Shown: positions 51,444 to 61,188 of the stretch, piece after piece
Position numbering within the stretch: position 1 is the first letter of the stretch
Layout: each line of letters opens with the position of its first letter
Source: an uncultured Flavobacteriales bacterium
Lineage (GTDB): Bacteria; Bacteroidota; Bacteroidia; Flavobacteriales; Schleiferiaceae
Assembly: GCA_913055685.1 (NCBI GenBank)
Contig: CAJXKC010000001.1
Span: 372,001 to 436,000 of the forward strand
DNA length: 64,000 nt
Reading direction: 5' to 3'
Notes under the pieces: model-generated
The model's input: only the letters and a program-made list of their open reading frames with translations
What the model was told of the DNA's origin: nothing
The model's database searches: none
Translations under genes and position numbers: made by a program

Positions 51444-53450
51444 TTATTTGCGAATGCTGAGTTTGACGGTTTTGCTGTTTTGCTCCGCGTCGGTAATATT
51501 GATTAGGTATATCCCATTAGGAAGGTGTGTAAGGTTAAGCTCAATCTTCTCTTTGGCATTTAAATTATGTGTCTGACTCATTAATAGCTCACCACGTATT
51601 GATTGCACTTTTAAGCTATACTGCCCTGGTCTATCAAACTCAATAAAACCTTTCCCTGAGGTCGGATTGGGGTAGACACTAAAGGTTTCTAAGTCTGATT
51701 CCCGAAGATTGATCGTGGGGTTAGCCACAATTAAGCGGTAATGGGGCGCTTCAAAGGTGGTGCTATTGGAGAAACCACTAAACCAGCTGCCATTGGAGTT
51801 TTGGAAAACCGAGGCATAACTAGGCTGATTCCAGTTGGCGCTATTTGCAAATCGTATTACTCCATCGGTGGCATTTGGAAACAAACTGGCAATCACATAA
51901 TAGGTACCCGCGTCCAATTCTAATGGCTCACCCTGACCATCCTCAAAGGAGAAATTAACCAAATTACAAGGTACGGATCCATCGAAAGAGAAAACCCGCG
52001 TAAACTTTGGAAGTGTTCCGCCTGGGAAGCCAGCGTTAAAAGCAAAGCCGGCTGAGTCGTAGATAGCTATTTCCATATCGGCGGTACTATCCGTTAAACA
52101 GCTCATTTGAATCTCAATTCCCTGTAAGTATACTTTACCTTGGTTTCCGGCGGTATCGGGATCTTCAAGGTTAAAAAGCGTACCAATAGCAATCATACCA
52201 TTGGTGCCGGTATTGGTGCCAAAGTAATTATCTGCTACCCCATCATCAATACTATATTTCGGTCCTACAAATAGGTTAAAAGTATCGGCTGTAGGAGTCG
52301 CAGCCTGACTAATACTGTCGGAAATAGCTTTGTAAACTATCCTGTAGTCTCCATCAATTGCTGGAGTCCAGGGGGCGGTGGTAAGGGTTGTGTAATAGGC
52401 CGTGTCGTAAGCGTTTAAACTTGCTACCGGCGGAGACAATACCGTAGTAACCAAATTGTTATTAGCATCGATTACCTCCACTGCTAACTGCACATTTGTT
52501 TGGGCATTGGTGCCGTAGTTGTAGATATTACTATCGAAGGTGATAGGCACTTTTTGTTTGCCGGCCAAATGCATGTATTTGGGGTAGGATCCATCCCCAT
52601 CAAAAATTACGTCGTGGGCAGGGGCTTCGCCCGTGGTGCCTGGTGCGGTGGCACGCACGAAAGTGAGCAAATTGGCAGGTGGCGTTAGCAGCTCAATATC
52701 ATCAATCATCCAGTAATAGCGACCCGAGCCATTGCTGTTACTCACGGTGCCATCAAAAATAAATTCGAGTACCACCTCACTTTGATTAGCGACTATACTA
52801 GAAATATTGGTACGGTAATAAGCATTACTAGGGGTAGAAGAGTTCACCGGCACTTCATTGGCAGGAAAAGCCTCTACTGTGTCTGAAAAAGTGGCGCCTC
52901 CATCCGTGCTAATGGCGACATACCAAGCCGATTGAAAGCGGCGGGCGTACATGTAAAAGCCTAGCTCAGCGCCATTATGTGCGCTTAAATCGATGGTATC
53001 TGTACGCAGCCTACCGATATGCGGAGCCGGTACTGTACCCTGTCCATTTGTTGCACGATCTCCATCGGAATGAAGGTAGTCGGAGTCAAAAATCATAAAA
53101 CCGTTGGAACGTGTCGGAGAGCTAATGGGAGAACCTAGGTTTCCAGATTGATTAGGACCAGCCCAACAACCGCGTGAGCCTACCGAATCGGGAGGCGTAG
53201 TATTGGGTCCACGGTATTCCCATAGGGCCAAGGCCGGCGTGCCATTCTGAGTCCAATCTTGAGGAATGCCATTGGCAAAATCTTCAGACCATATTACCGT
53301 GCTAACGCCAGATTCTGGTCGGTCTTGATATTTCACCAATTTCGGCTTAATCTCCTGATAATCTTCGGAAGCCTCAAGTTTTGGTAAATTTTGTGCGTTT
53401 AGGCTCAGGCTTAAGCCTAGCCCTAGAATGAAGAGGTAGTTTTTGGTCAT
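51444..53450 (-). CDS. secreted cleaved-adhesin-type protein with T9SS type A sorting domain
   Basis: A 668-residue secreted protein. The signal peptide is LFILGLGLSLSLNAQ. Residues 50-265 form a galactose-binding-like cleaved adhesin domain (WSEDFANGIPQDWTQNG, with YYWMIDDIELLTP). The middle shows beta-sandwich repeats. The C-terminal 75 residues are a type A sorting domain (VYPNPTSGKGFIEF, GIYLINITDAEQNSKTVKLSI), removed on export through the type IX system. Such proteins are surface-linked or released adhesins or enzymes; no protease residues are seen here. It gives direct evidence that the organism has T9SS. Confidence 0.92.
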   Translation of the reverse strand: MTKNYLFILGLGLSLSLNAQNLPKLEASEDYQEIKPKLVKYQDRPESGVSTVIWSEDFANGIPQDWTQNGTPALALWEYRGPNTTPPDSVGSRGCWAGPNQSGNLGSPISSPTRSNGFMIFDSDYLHSDGDRATNGQGTVPAPHIGRLRTDTIDLSAHNGAELGFYMYARRFQSAWYVAISTDGGATFSDTVEAFPANEVPVNSSTPSNAYYRTNISSIVANQSEVVLEFIFDGTVSNSNGSGRYYWMIDDIELLTPPANLLTFVRATAPGTTGEAPAHDVIFDGDGSYPKYMHLAGKQKVPITFDSNIYNYGTNAQTNVQLAVEVIDANNNLVTTVLSPPVASLNAYDTAYYTTLTTAPWTPAIDGDYRIVYKAISDSISQAATPTADTFNLFVGPKYSIDDGVADNYFGTNTGTNGMIAIGTLFNLEDPDTAGNQGKVYLQGIEIQMSCLTDSTADMEIAIYDSAGFAFNAGFPGGTLPKFTRVFSFDGSVPCNLVNFSFEDGQGEPLELDAGTYYVIASLFPNATDGVIRFANSANWNQPSYASVFQNSNGSWFSGFSNSTTFEAPHYRLIVANPTINLRESDLETFSVYPNPTSGKGFIEFDRPGQYSLKVQSIRGELLMSQTHNLNAKEKIELNLTHLPNGIYLINITDAEQNSKTVKLSIRK

Positions 53451-53518
53451 ACGTTTTAATTTAACCTCAGGAAATTAGAAAATATTCCTTTCCAATTAAC
53501 AGAAGCTTAGATATTTAA

Positions 53519-53764
53519 CATACAATACCCAGCTTTAGCCATCGACCAAATAGAGCATTTGGATCGCTTCGAGTCCAAGTTAAAGGAAAGCCTAAAACTT
53601 ATTATGTCCAAAATCGGCCTACCCGAGGCGGAGGCTTTGGTTTAACTAAAGCATACCACCTAGTTAGTCAGTTGGGCGGAAAAATGTACATCGATTCACC
53701 TACCCAAGATAAGGGAGGCACGAAAATTAAACTAGTAATCCCCTTGCCTAAGAAAGACGGATAA
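53519..53764 (+). pseudogene. remnant of a histidine kinase ATP-binding domain
   Basis: An 81-codon frame without any start codon in its first two thirds encodes the end of a kinase domain: GGGFGLTKAYHLVSQLGGKM (the G2 box and following helix), YIDSPTQDKGGTKIKLVIPLP (the last strands), then KKDG and stop. The N-terminal three quarters of any kinase are missing. The preceding 65 bases of this 360-base gap and the 80 bases after it show no other gene. It is best read as a decaying gene, not a functional small protein. Confidence 0.6.
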
Positions 53765-53846
53765 ATACTTTCAATGCAAAGTAAAAAGGTCTAGATCAAA
53801 GTGATTATAAGTGCTATTTTTACGCTTAATCGCTAGAAAGAAAGCT

Positions 53847-56648
53847 TTGCAAAAATTCCTAAAATCAGCCGCCCAATTTGTCTTACGTTCCCCCAGGCCA
53901 CTGCACGAAATCAGTGTTGTGGTGCCGAGTCGTAGAGCGGGCCTGTTTTTTCAAAAAGCCCTTAGCGAAGAATTAAAGCAGGTGGCAATTGCGCCTAGGG
54001 TTTTAAGCATAGAGGACTTAATCCTCGAAATAAGTGGCTTGCAATTAGATTCCCAAGCGGCACTTTTCTTTAAACTTTTTGAAGCCTACCAAAGCAGCAT
54101 TCCTGAAGCTGAAGCTTTTGAGGAGTTTAACAAGTGGGGAAGGATGCTCCTGCAGGATTTCAACGAAATTGACCGACATCTGGTAGAAGCAAATGATATT
54201 TTCGCCTATCTGGGAGATGTCAAAAGGATTGAAAATTGGAATCTAGAACCTGGTGAAAGTGATGCCTTGCTCGATAGGTATTTGGCCTTATGGCCTAAAC
54301 TGGCTCTCGTGCATAAGCACTTTACTCAGGCTTTATTAAAGGAAAAGCTAGCCTATCAAGGCTTAGCCTATCGAATTTTCTACCAGGAACTTGAGCAACA
54401 GCAAGGACAATTAGAAAAACAGTTTGGGCATTTTTACTTTTTCGGCTTTAATGCGCTCAATAAGGCGGAAGAAAAGGGATTTGAATTCTTATTTGACATC
54501 GGTCTAGCCGACTTCTTTTGGGATGTCGATGAATATTATCTAAAAAACCCCAAGCATGAAGCGGGTTTATTTTTGAGACAATCCAAACTTTTCAAGAAGC
54601 TCGAAAAAAGCGGTAAGCTTCATGGCATTCATCAAAAACTAAAGGAAAAGGAACGAAATATTAACATTATCGCGGTTTCCGGTAAAAACCTTCAAGCCTA
54701 TATCGCCAATCAGGAAATGGGGGAAATTGCGGTGGAAGAACAGTCGAACACCGCTTTGGTAATGGCCGATGAAGAATTGCTGAAAGGGATTCTCAACAAC
54801 TTACACCCTGGAGTTAAGAGCTTTAATCTTAGCATGGGCTTAAGCCTTAAAAACTCGCCTCTAGCGGGCTTCTTTGAACTGCTACTGGATTTCGCTCTTG
54901 AAGCGGAGAGAAGTAATCGAAAAGACAGTAAGGGACAGCCGCGCTTTAGCCATAAAAAGTGGAATGCGCTTTTATCTCACTTTGTTTTACGGCGTTTTTC
55001 AGCCCAACAAATTCGGCTTTTCGAAGCTTGCCGGTCTCAGCTCATCCAAGAAAATGCCCTATACCGCTCCTTGGGAGAATTGGAAATTGAAAATGCTTTA
55101 GCCCCCTTGCCGAAAGAGCTTTTCGTAAAGCATCATGAACCTCATGATTATTTTGGCTTGCTAGCTCGCTTCTGTTTAAAGTTTCATGAAAATAGTCCGC
55201 AGGATAAGTATTTAAACGAAGCGCTTTTTGGCTTTTATCAAGTTTTTAATCAGCTCGAAGCCCTATTAAAGCAATATCCTTACATCCAGAACTTTGAGCA
55301 AAGCCTGCCTTTTTTCCGCGATCTATTAGGCGATTTAAGCATGGACCTCAGGGGGGAACCGCTGTCTGGACTGCAAGTGATGGGCATGCTTGAAACGCGC
55401 CTCCTGGATTTTAAACGGCTTATTATTACCAGCCTAAATGAAGGTGTGCTTCCGAAAGGAAAAACTGAAAACAGCCTTTTGCCTTTCGATGTAAAGCGAA
55501 AGTTTGGCTTACCCACTTATTTAGAAAAAGACGCCGTTTATGCCTATCACTTTTATCGCCTGCTACACCAGGCCGAGGACATAAGTCTACTCTATTCGAC
55601 TAGTGATGGCTCCCTGGGTCTGGCGGAAGCTTCACGCTTTATCAAGCAATTAGAATTGGAATGGCCCAAATACAATCGCAGACTTAAAATCCGCACTTTT
55701 AATGCTACTGGCAACTCGAATACTTTAGCACGCCGTGAGGATAGCGTGGATAAGACACCAAGCTTAATGAAGCGACTGGAGGAGATGGCGGCCAAAGGAT
55801 TTTCGCCCACTGCCTTAATTCAATATTTAAAAGATCCGGTAGACTTCTATTACGAAAGGGTTTTAGGCTTAAAGCCTGAAGAGCAAATTCAAGAAGATTT
55901 AGAGCTGCCCCTACAAGGAACGGCCTTACACCAATGTCTCGAAAAGTATTATTCCGAACCTAATCCAGAAGACCCCGAGCAAAGACAACCGCGCACTCCA
56001 GCTGCGGAGGACCCTATTTATCACAAATCGAAGCAGGAGTATAAAGAAGATTTGAAATTGGAACTAAAGACCTTAGTACCAGGAGCCGATTTAGACCAGG
56101 GGCCAAACTACCTAATACTAGAGACCATGAGCCAGATGCTCTACTCTTTTATGTGGCAAGAGTCCACCCTAAATGCGAAAAAGCAAGATTGGAAAGTTCT
56201 GGCAACCGAAGCTAACTTAGAGGGTGCAATCGCTTTAAAAAGTGGCCTAGAAATAAAGCTGAAAGGTCAGGCAGATCGGATTGATCAACAAGGCGATCTC
56301 TTTCACATCATCGATTATAAAAGCGGTGCCAAAGGAAGTAATGACTATAACTTAAGTAGCCGAACTTTTGACTCTATGTCACTAGAGGCTTTTGTAAAAA
56401 AACCATATGCTTTCCAATTACCGCTCTATACCTATTTGTTCTATAAAGCTCAGCCACAAGACGCGAAGGTAAAGGCCTCCATTCTTTCTTTGCGCAAAGC
56501 CAAATCAAACCCCATTAGCATGAATTTGGTGGATATACGGCATTTCGATAGCTCGAATGTGGAGTACTTTGAAGCCATCCTAAAAGAGCTAATGGAGGAA
56601 ATTTTTAATCCCGATATTCCCTTCAAAAGGAGAGACAATGAAAATTAA
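53847..56648 (+). CDS. AddB-like PD-(D/E)XK nuclease family protein
   Basis: A 933-residue protein from TTG 53847 (MQKFLKSAAQFVLRS), the usual family start; a GTG at 53811 directly after an in-frame stop is the alternative. ISVVVPSRRAGLFFQKAL is the degenerate helicase-like start of Bacteroidota AddB proteins. The middle is inactive helicase-like (LIITSLNEGVLPKGK). The C-terminal nuclease core has the acidic site LKGQADRIDQQGDLFHIIDYKSG at about residue 812, with DYK as the metal-binding pair. It normally works with an AddA-type helicase in double-strand break repair; no addA is next to it here. It overlaps the dehydratase gene by 11 bases. Confidence 0.85.
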   Translation: MQKFLKSAAQFVLRSPRPLHEISVVVPSRRAGLFFQKALSEELKQVAIAPRVLSIEDLILEISGLQLDSQAALFFKLFEAYQSSIPEAEAFEEFNKWGRMLLQDFNEIDRHLVEANDIFAYLGDVKRIENWNLEPGESDALLDRYLALWPKLALVHKHFTQALLKEKLAYQGLAYRIFYQELEQQQGQLEKQFGHFYFFGFNALNKAEEKGFEFLFDIGLADFFWDVDEYYLKNPKHEAGLFLRQSKLFKKLEKSGKLHGIHQKLKEKERNINIIAVSGKNLQAYIANQEMGEIAVEEQSNTALVMADEELLKGILNNLHPGVKSFNLSMGLSLKNSPLAGFFELLLDFALEAERSNRKDSKGQPRFSHKKWNALLSHFVLRRFSAQQIRLFEACRSQLIQENALYRSLGELEIENALAPLPKELFVKHHEPHDYFGLLARFCLKFHENSPQDKYLNEALFGFYQVFNQLEALLKQYPYIQNFEQSLPFFRDLLGDLSMDLRGEPLSGLQVMGMLETRLLDFKRLIITSLNEGVLPKGKTENSLLPFDVKRKFGLPTYLEKDAVYAYHFYRLLHQAEDISLLYSTSDGSLGLAEASRFIKQLELEWPKYNRRLKIRTFNATGNSNTLARREDSVDKTPSLMKRLEEMAAKGFSPTALIQYLKDPVDFYYERVLGLKPEEQIQEDLELPLQGTALHQCLEKYYSEPNPEDPEQRQPRTPAAEDPIYHKSKQEYKEDLKLELKTLVPGADLDQGPNYLILETMSQMLYSFMWQESTLNAKKQDWKVLATEANLEGAIALKSGLEIKLKGQADRIDQQGDLFHIIDYKSGAKGSNDYNLSSRTFDSMSLEAFVKKPYAFQLPLYTYLFYKAQPQDAKVKASILSLRKAKSNPISMNLVDIRHFDSSNVEYFEAILKELMEEIFNPDIPFKRRDNEN

Positions 56649-57579
56649 GCTTAAGGACATAGAAGCGGCCCGCACTAGAATCAATCCCTTCATTCATCGT
56701 AGCCCGGTGCTCAGTAGCCGACTCTTAAATGAAATAAGTGGTGCAGAGCTGTATTTTAAATGCGAAGGTTTTCAAAAAACGGGTTCTTTCAAAGCACGGG
56801 GTGCTACTAATGCTGTCCTAAAGTTGGATGAAAAATTGGCCCAGAAAGGAGTAGCCACCCATAGCTCTGGAAACCACGGGCAAGCTCTTGCTTGGGCCGC
56901 AAAAAAGAGGGGAATTCCAGCCTACATTGTAATGCCCGAAGATGCACCGGCGGTGAAAGTAGCCGCGGTTCGAGGCTATGGTGCCGAGCTTATTTTTTGC
57001 GAGGCTAGTCTGGCAGCTCGGGAAGATGGTCTAGAAGCAGTTATCGCTCGCACCGGAGCCACATTTATCCCGCCATATAATCATTACGATATTATTGAGG
57101 GGCAGGCCAGCGCTGCGGCGGAACTTATTGAAGATGTTTCCAATTTAGAAACTATAATTAGCCCTGTAGGTGGAGGTGGCCTCCTTGCTGGAACGGCCTT
57201 GAGCGCCTATTACTTGAAGGAAGATATAAAGGTGTATGCCGCTGAGCCAGCTGGAGCTGATGATGCCTTTCGTTCTTTTCATAGTGGTGAACTAGTACGC
57301 TCCCACCAACCAAACACCATTGCCGATGGCCTTAGAACTACTCTTGGCCCCTTGAACTTCGAGATAATCAAAGACCTCGTAAGTGATATATTCCTGGTAA
57401 ACGACGATGAAATAATCGACGCTATGAAGCTCATTTATCAGCACTTAAAAATTGTAATCGAACCTAGCTGCGCGGTACCCTTCGCGGCTATTCTAAAAGA
57501 AAAAGACCGATTCAAAGGTCAAAGAATCGGTCTCATTTTAAGTGGTGCTAATGTCGACTTACAAAAACTTCCTTTTTAA
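56638..57579 (+). CDS. threonine/serine dehydratase or serine racemase-like PLP enzyme
   Basis: A 313-residue fold-type II PLP enzyme. The PLP lysine is Lys52 in KTGSFKARGA; the substrate loop is SSGNHGQA (about residues 76-83) and the phosphate-binding glycine loop is SPVGGGGLLAG (about 171-181). The protein lacks the C-terminal ACT-like regulatory domain of biosynthetic IlvA, so it is a catabolic type threonine dehydratase or a serine racemase. The start lies in the last 11 bases of the nuclease gene. The 3' end carries the terminator of the convergent gene in its coding sequence, and the two stops overlap by 4 bases. Confidence 0.88.
   Translation: MKIKLKDIEAARTRINPFIHRSPVLSSRLLNEISGAELYFKCEGFQKTGSFKARGATNAVLKLDEKLAQKGVATHSSGNHGQALAWAAKKRGIPAYIVMPEDAPAVKVAAVRGYGAELIFCEASLAAREDGLEAVIARTGATFIPPYNHYDIIEGQASAAAELIEDVSNLETIISPVGGGGLLAGTALSAYYLKEDIKVYAAEPAGADDAFRSFHSGELVRSHQPNTIADGLRTTLGPLNFEIIKDLVSDIFLVNDDEIIDAMKLIYQHLKIVIEPSCAVPFAAILKEKDRFKGQRIGLILSGANVDLQKLPF
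57494..57533 (-). terminator. intrinsic terminator of the TonB receptor gene, inside the convergent coding region
   Basis: AGACCGATTC (57504-57513) pairs perfectly over 10 bases with GAATCGGTCT (57524-57533), loop of 10 bases. On the minus strand TTTTTCTTTT follows the stem, 43 bases after the receptor stop. In the plus strand the same bases encode part of the dehydratase C-terminus (KDRFKGQRIGL). Confidence 0.75.
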
Positions 57580-60269
57580 AGGTCGTAACGTACTCCCAGC
57601 ATAACATAGCGTGGTAAAACGTTGTAGGCCGTAGTGCTAATTAAGTTTGCACTCAGGGCGTCTTCACGTATAAAGCTAGTATTCAATAGGTTTAAAGCTT
57701 CAATGCTAAAAATCCAAGGACTATCTTGACTCTGATACTCCAAGCTAGCATTTAAGAAGTCGAAAGAAGTTCTTTGTCCGCCCGGATTACCATAGTTATT
57801 ATAACGGTAATCGGCTCTAAAGACATAGTGCTTTAAGAAATACCAACTAAGCTCAATACTGGGGACGTGGTTGGTAAAAGTGCTGGCACTTCTCGCTCCG
57901 CTGTAGTCGTTTTGCGTGTAGGTATAGCGCAGGTCGATATTAGGATATTTCTCAAAATTTGTTCCTATGCCGGCACGATAAGACTGACTAAAAGTATTGT
58001 TGGTATTCTCACGTCCGTTCACCAAGTTATTTACGGTGCTATAACTCAGGTTAGCGCGACTGTCTACTTTAAACCACTCGAACTTACGAGAATAAGATGC
58101 AAAGCCAGTGAGGTTCTCGTTAAAGCCATTGGCGTTAATTGGACTAAAGACCTGCTGTAGGCCGAAGTATTGTACTTGATTATTGATTGGGTCTAGACTC
58201 TTGCTGTAATTTAAACCTGCAAAAATGGTAGTGAAGTTAAAGAGGTTAAAATCGCGGTAGATAAAGCTAAGGTTGTGAATGCGCGCAAAGTTAAGGCTGT
58301 CATTACCCGTTAATAATGAGTTATAGGAGCGTACGATTAGTCCATCCATGATCTGATTAACATCGTTAAACTGTGCAGACATATTGTAGCGCAGGTCAAT
58401 ACCGCGACTAGAACTAAACTCATAGCGTAGCAATGCGTCGGGCAATAACACCTGATAATCTCTCCGCTCATCCATTCCCGCTTGCTGGTCACGTACCTGA
58501 TAGTAATGGGCATTTAAGCCCGGACGAAAAGTGAATTTGCCAAATTTGGTTTTATAGTGCACCCCGGCAAAACCATCTAAAAGACTAAACAAAACCTCAT
58601 TTTGTAAGCGGGCATCATTAAACTCTTGACCTCCATCATCGATATTGCCCTCGGCCAAACGATTGCTGTAATCTTGCGTATTGTATACACTACCAAGGTT
58701 AAACTCGATGTGATTAAATTTATTTAAGACCCAGTAATAGCTAGCTCTGCCTTCAATACTCTCACTGTTCACTAAACGCGTTTGTAATAACTTGTAGAGC
58801 GAGGAATCCTGGAAAGCAAAAACGTTTAAAAAGGGAATTTGCGCAGATTGCATCGCAAACAAGGGATCTTGCTGCTTTCTTAAATGTTGCAACTCTACCG
58901 CAAATACATCCGAACCTAAATTTTGAAAGAATTCCAGGCTCTGTTGCATAGACCAGGGCTTTTGCTGCTCCTGAGTAGCAAGGTCATTACTAAAATTGAA
59001 ATCACTAAAACTACTGAAGAGTCTAGAGGTGTTAAGCTGATCGGAGTACTTTACGAAAACATCGTAATTTAAATAGGTTTGATCGCTCGGCTCATAGGTA
59101 GCCGAAAACTTTGATAAAATGGCTGTAGAATGTTGGTGGTTTTCTGTGTTCAACTGCTCCTGGGCATCGTTTAAGCTATCGAGCCCAATATAGGTTCGGG
59201 TAGTAGCATAGGCACTCGAAACTACATTATCACTTGCAATCACAAAGCCCGATAAACTTAAGTCCTTGCGCGGGTTATAGCTAAAATTAGCCGCTCCAAA
59301 TCGACCGATTACCTCATTAGCGCGATTATTCTGCCCCAAGGGAATACCTAGGTCATCCTGAGCAAAGTTGAAATTAAAACCCGAACGGCTACTTAACTGG
59401 CGAAAGCCACCGCTAAAACGGAAGTAATCGCGCATCGTAAAGGCAGCCTGACCAATATTATTTACATCACCAATAAAGTTAAAGCTTGCTTTAGGCGTGT
59501 AATAAAAGGAATTACCGTGGGCATAATACCGTTCTGGATCGCCACCTTTCACTTCGGCATCACCAAACCAAAGGTTTTTCTTGCCTTCCTTCAACTTAAT
59601 ATTCAAGGCAATTCTATCCTCAGAACTAAGACCTTGTAAAGGCGAAATTTCCTCGTAATTGCGCAGCACTTGCACCTTGTCTATGGCATCGGCAGGGAGG
59701 TTTTTCGTTGCCACTTTCGTGTCGCCGTCGAAGAATTCCTTGCCTTCAACCAAAACCTTTTCCACCGTTTTGCCTTCTACTTTTACCTGACCATCTTCAT
59801 CGATTTCGAAGCCTGGTAATTTCTCCAAAACATCTTCGAGCTTACGTTCTTGCCCATTGGTAAAAGCATCTGCCTTATAACTAATGGTATCGCCACTAAC
59901 TACAATGGGCATTTCCTCCACTACTTCCACTTGATCGAGAAGAGCTTGGTCTTCTATTAAACTTACTGCCTTGAGGCGCATGGGCTCTGACTGGGCATCT
60001 ACATTTAAAGACTGGCTAAGGCCCTTGTAACCTAAATAAGAATACTTAATGAGGTATTGCCCCGGCTCTAACTGAAACCTAAACTGACCCTCACTATTGG
60101 TAAAGCCATAAGTAACCATAGCGGAGTCTTGTGCCGAAAGCACCAAAACATTGGCCATTTCTAAAGGCACATTTTCGCTGCCTAAAACCTGACCATAAAC
60201 ATCTCTCTTTTGTGCAAAGGCTGAAATGGAAACTAAAGCCAGGGTCCAGCTCAAAAGCAGTTTTATCAT
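57576..60269 (-). CDS. TonB-dependent outer-membrane receptor with carboxypeptidase-regulatory-like N-terminal domain
   Basis: An 897-residue outer-membrane protein. After the signal peptide (LVSISAFAQ) come a CarboxypepD_reg-like domain (residues 24-105, VYGQVLGSENVPLEMANVLV), a plug-like region (about 115-230, with LEDVLEKLPGFEIDEDGQV and EFFDGDTKVATKNLPADAID) and a beta-barrel of about 650 residues ending in ...MLGVRYDL. No clear TonB box is seen. The layout is that of receptors that neighbour GLPGLI proteins, as here with 2 bases between. Substrate not known. Confidence 0.88.
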   Translation of the reverse strand: MIKLLLSWTLALVSISAFAQKRDVYGQVLGSENVPLEMANVLVLSAQDSAMVTYGFTNSEGQFRFQLEPGQYLIKYSYLGYKGLSQSLNVDAQSEPMRLKAVSLIEDQALLDQVEVVEEMPIVVSGDTISYKADAFTNGQERKLEDVLEKLPGFEIDEDGQVKVEGKTVEKVLVEGKEFFDGDTKVATKNLPADAIDKVQVLRNYEEISPLQGLSSEDRIALNIKLKEGKKNLWFGDAEVKGGDPERYYAHGNSFYYTPKASFNFIGDVNNIGQAAFTMRDYFRFSGGFRQLSSRSGFNFNFAQDDLGIPLGQNNRANEVIGRFGAANFSYNPRKDLSLSGFVIASDNVVSSAYATTRTYIGLDSLNDAQEQLNTENHQHSTAILSKFSATYEPSDQTYLNYDVFVKYSDQLNTSRLFSSFSDFNFSNDLATQEQQKPWSMQQSLEFFQNLGSDVFAVELQHLRKQQDPLFAMQSAQIPFLNVFAFQDSSLYKLLQTRLVNSESIEGRASYYWVLNKFNHIEFNLGSVYNTQDYSNRLAEGNIDDGGQEFNDARLQNEVLFSLLDGFAGVHYKTKFGKFTFRPGLNAHYYQVRDQQAGMDERRDYQVLLPDALLRYEFSSSRGIDLRYNMSAQFNDVNQIMDGLIVRSYNSLLTGNDSLNFARIHNLSFIYRDFNLFNFTTIFAGLNYSKSLDPINNQVQYFGLQQVFSPINANGFNENLTGFASYSRKFEWFKVDSRANLSYSTVNNLVNGRENTNNTFSQSYRAGIGTNFEKYPNIDLRYTYTQNDYSGARSASTFTNHVPSIELSWYFLKHYVFRADYRYNNYGNPGGQRTSFDFLNASLEYQSQDSPWIFSIEALNLLNTSFIREDALSANLISTTAYNVLPRYVMLGVRYDL

Positions 60270-60271
60270 GA

Positions 60272-61105
60272 CTAGCGCTTAATGGTTATTTCGAATCCCC
60301 CGCGGCCATGCCCATTGTTGCGGCCCTTCATCATACGCTGCATTTCCTGCATCTTTTTCTCGGCCATTTCTTCAAATTCGGCACGAGTCATTTCATCCCC
60401 TTCACTAGGTTCTTCTATTTCCTTTTCCTCTTTGGTATTAATGGCCACCTTAGTGCATAAAATGGTAGTCCCATCATCATTAACTTCAAGGATTAAACCT
60501 GGCAAACCCTGGTACTTTCCCGGACCATGGTTTATTGGTACTTGCATCGTGTACCAAGCGGTGATGTAAGAGGTGTCTACTCCGGCACTATCTTCCATTC
60601 CACCGCCATCCTTGGTTTTTATAGTCATGGTTTTACGAACCTGCATAGCGGTAGCTTTATTGCAGATATAATTTCCAATGGTCTTGGTCTCTGAGCCCAG
60701 TTTCCAATCAAATTGCTCCAGACTATCTTTTACTAAAAACTTTTTGCCAAAGAACTCCGTGGCATCGGTATAACGTTGCTCTTGGTTATTCTTATAAAAA
60801 GTACCGTTTGTACCGCCTGTGAACATGGTCATCATGCGCATTCCCCGAGCATTTCCCGATTCTTTATCCAACTCAATCACTTCCTTATAAAGGGATTCGT
60901 TGCGGTTAAACTCTAGGCTAAACTCTTTTTGCATGGCTTTGGCCATCCGTGCCTCAATGGCTTTTTTACGTTCCGGTGGAATATCGTCGGGAAGCTTAAT
61001 ATCCATTTTCGAGGCCGTTTTATAGGTAGCGCTGCCACTAATTTTTTGGGCATTTAAGCTTAAGCTGAAAACGACAGTGGCAAAGGCAAGTACTAGTTTG
61101 TTCAT
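60272..61105 (-). CDS. GLPGLI family exported protein
   Basis: A 277-residue protein with signal peptide MNKLVLAFATVVFSLSLNA. The family motif is GPGKYQGLPGLILEVNDDG at about residues 202-220, preceded by ITAWYTMQVPINHGPG. The C-terminal 60 residues are Glu/Met/Arg/Gly-rich (GNNGHGRGGFEI). GLPGLI proteins are of unknown function but usually sit directly before a TonB-type receptor, as here. The start at 61105 leaves a normal signal peptide; the frame is open for 10 further codons upstream. Confidence 0.88.
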   Translation of the reverse strand: MNKLVLAFATVVFSLSLNAQKISGSATYKTASKMDIKLPDDIPPERKKAIEARMAKAMQKEFSLEFNRNESLYKEVIELDKESGNARGMRMMTMFTGGTNGTFYKNNQEQRYTDATEFFGKKFLVKDSLEQFDWKLGSETKTIGNYICNKATAMQVRKTMTIKTKDGGGMEDSAGVDTSYITAWYTMQVPINHGPGKYQGLPGLILEVNDDGTTILCTKVAINTKEEKEIEEPSEGDEMTRAEFEEMAEKKMQEMQRMMKGRNNGHGRGGFEITIKR

Positions 61106-61188
61106 ATTCTTGATATCGCTAATTGGAAAAGCCAAATATCACGCAATGCGCGCACAGGCCTTGTTAGAAGCTTGTTAAAATGAAAGGT

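Noticed and set aside
53811-53846. GTG 53811 as start of the AddB-like protein
   Set aside because: Possible, as it directly follows a stop codon, but the 12 extra residues are basic and unlike the family; TTG 53847 fits better. Kept as an alternative.
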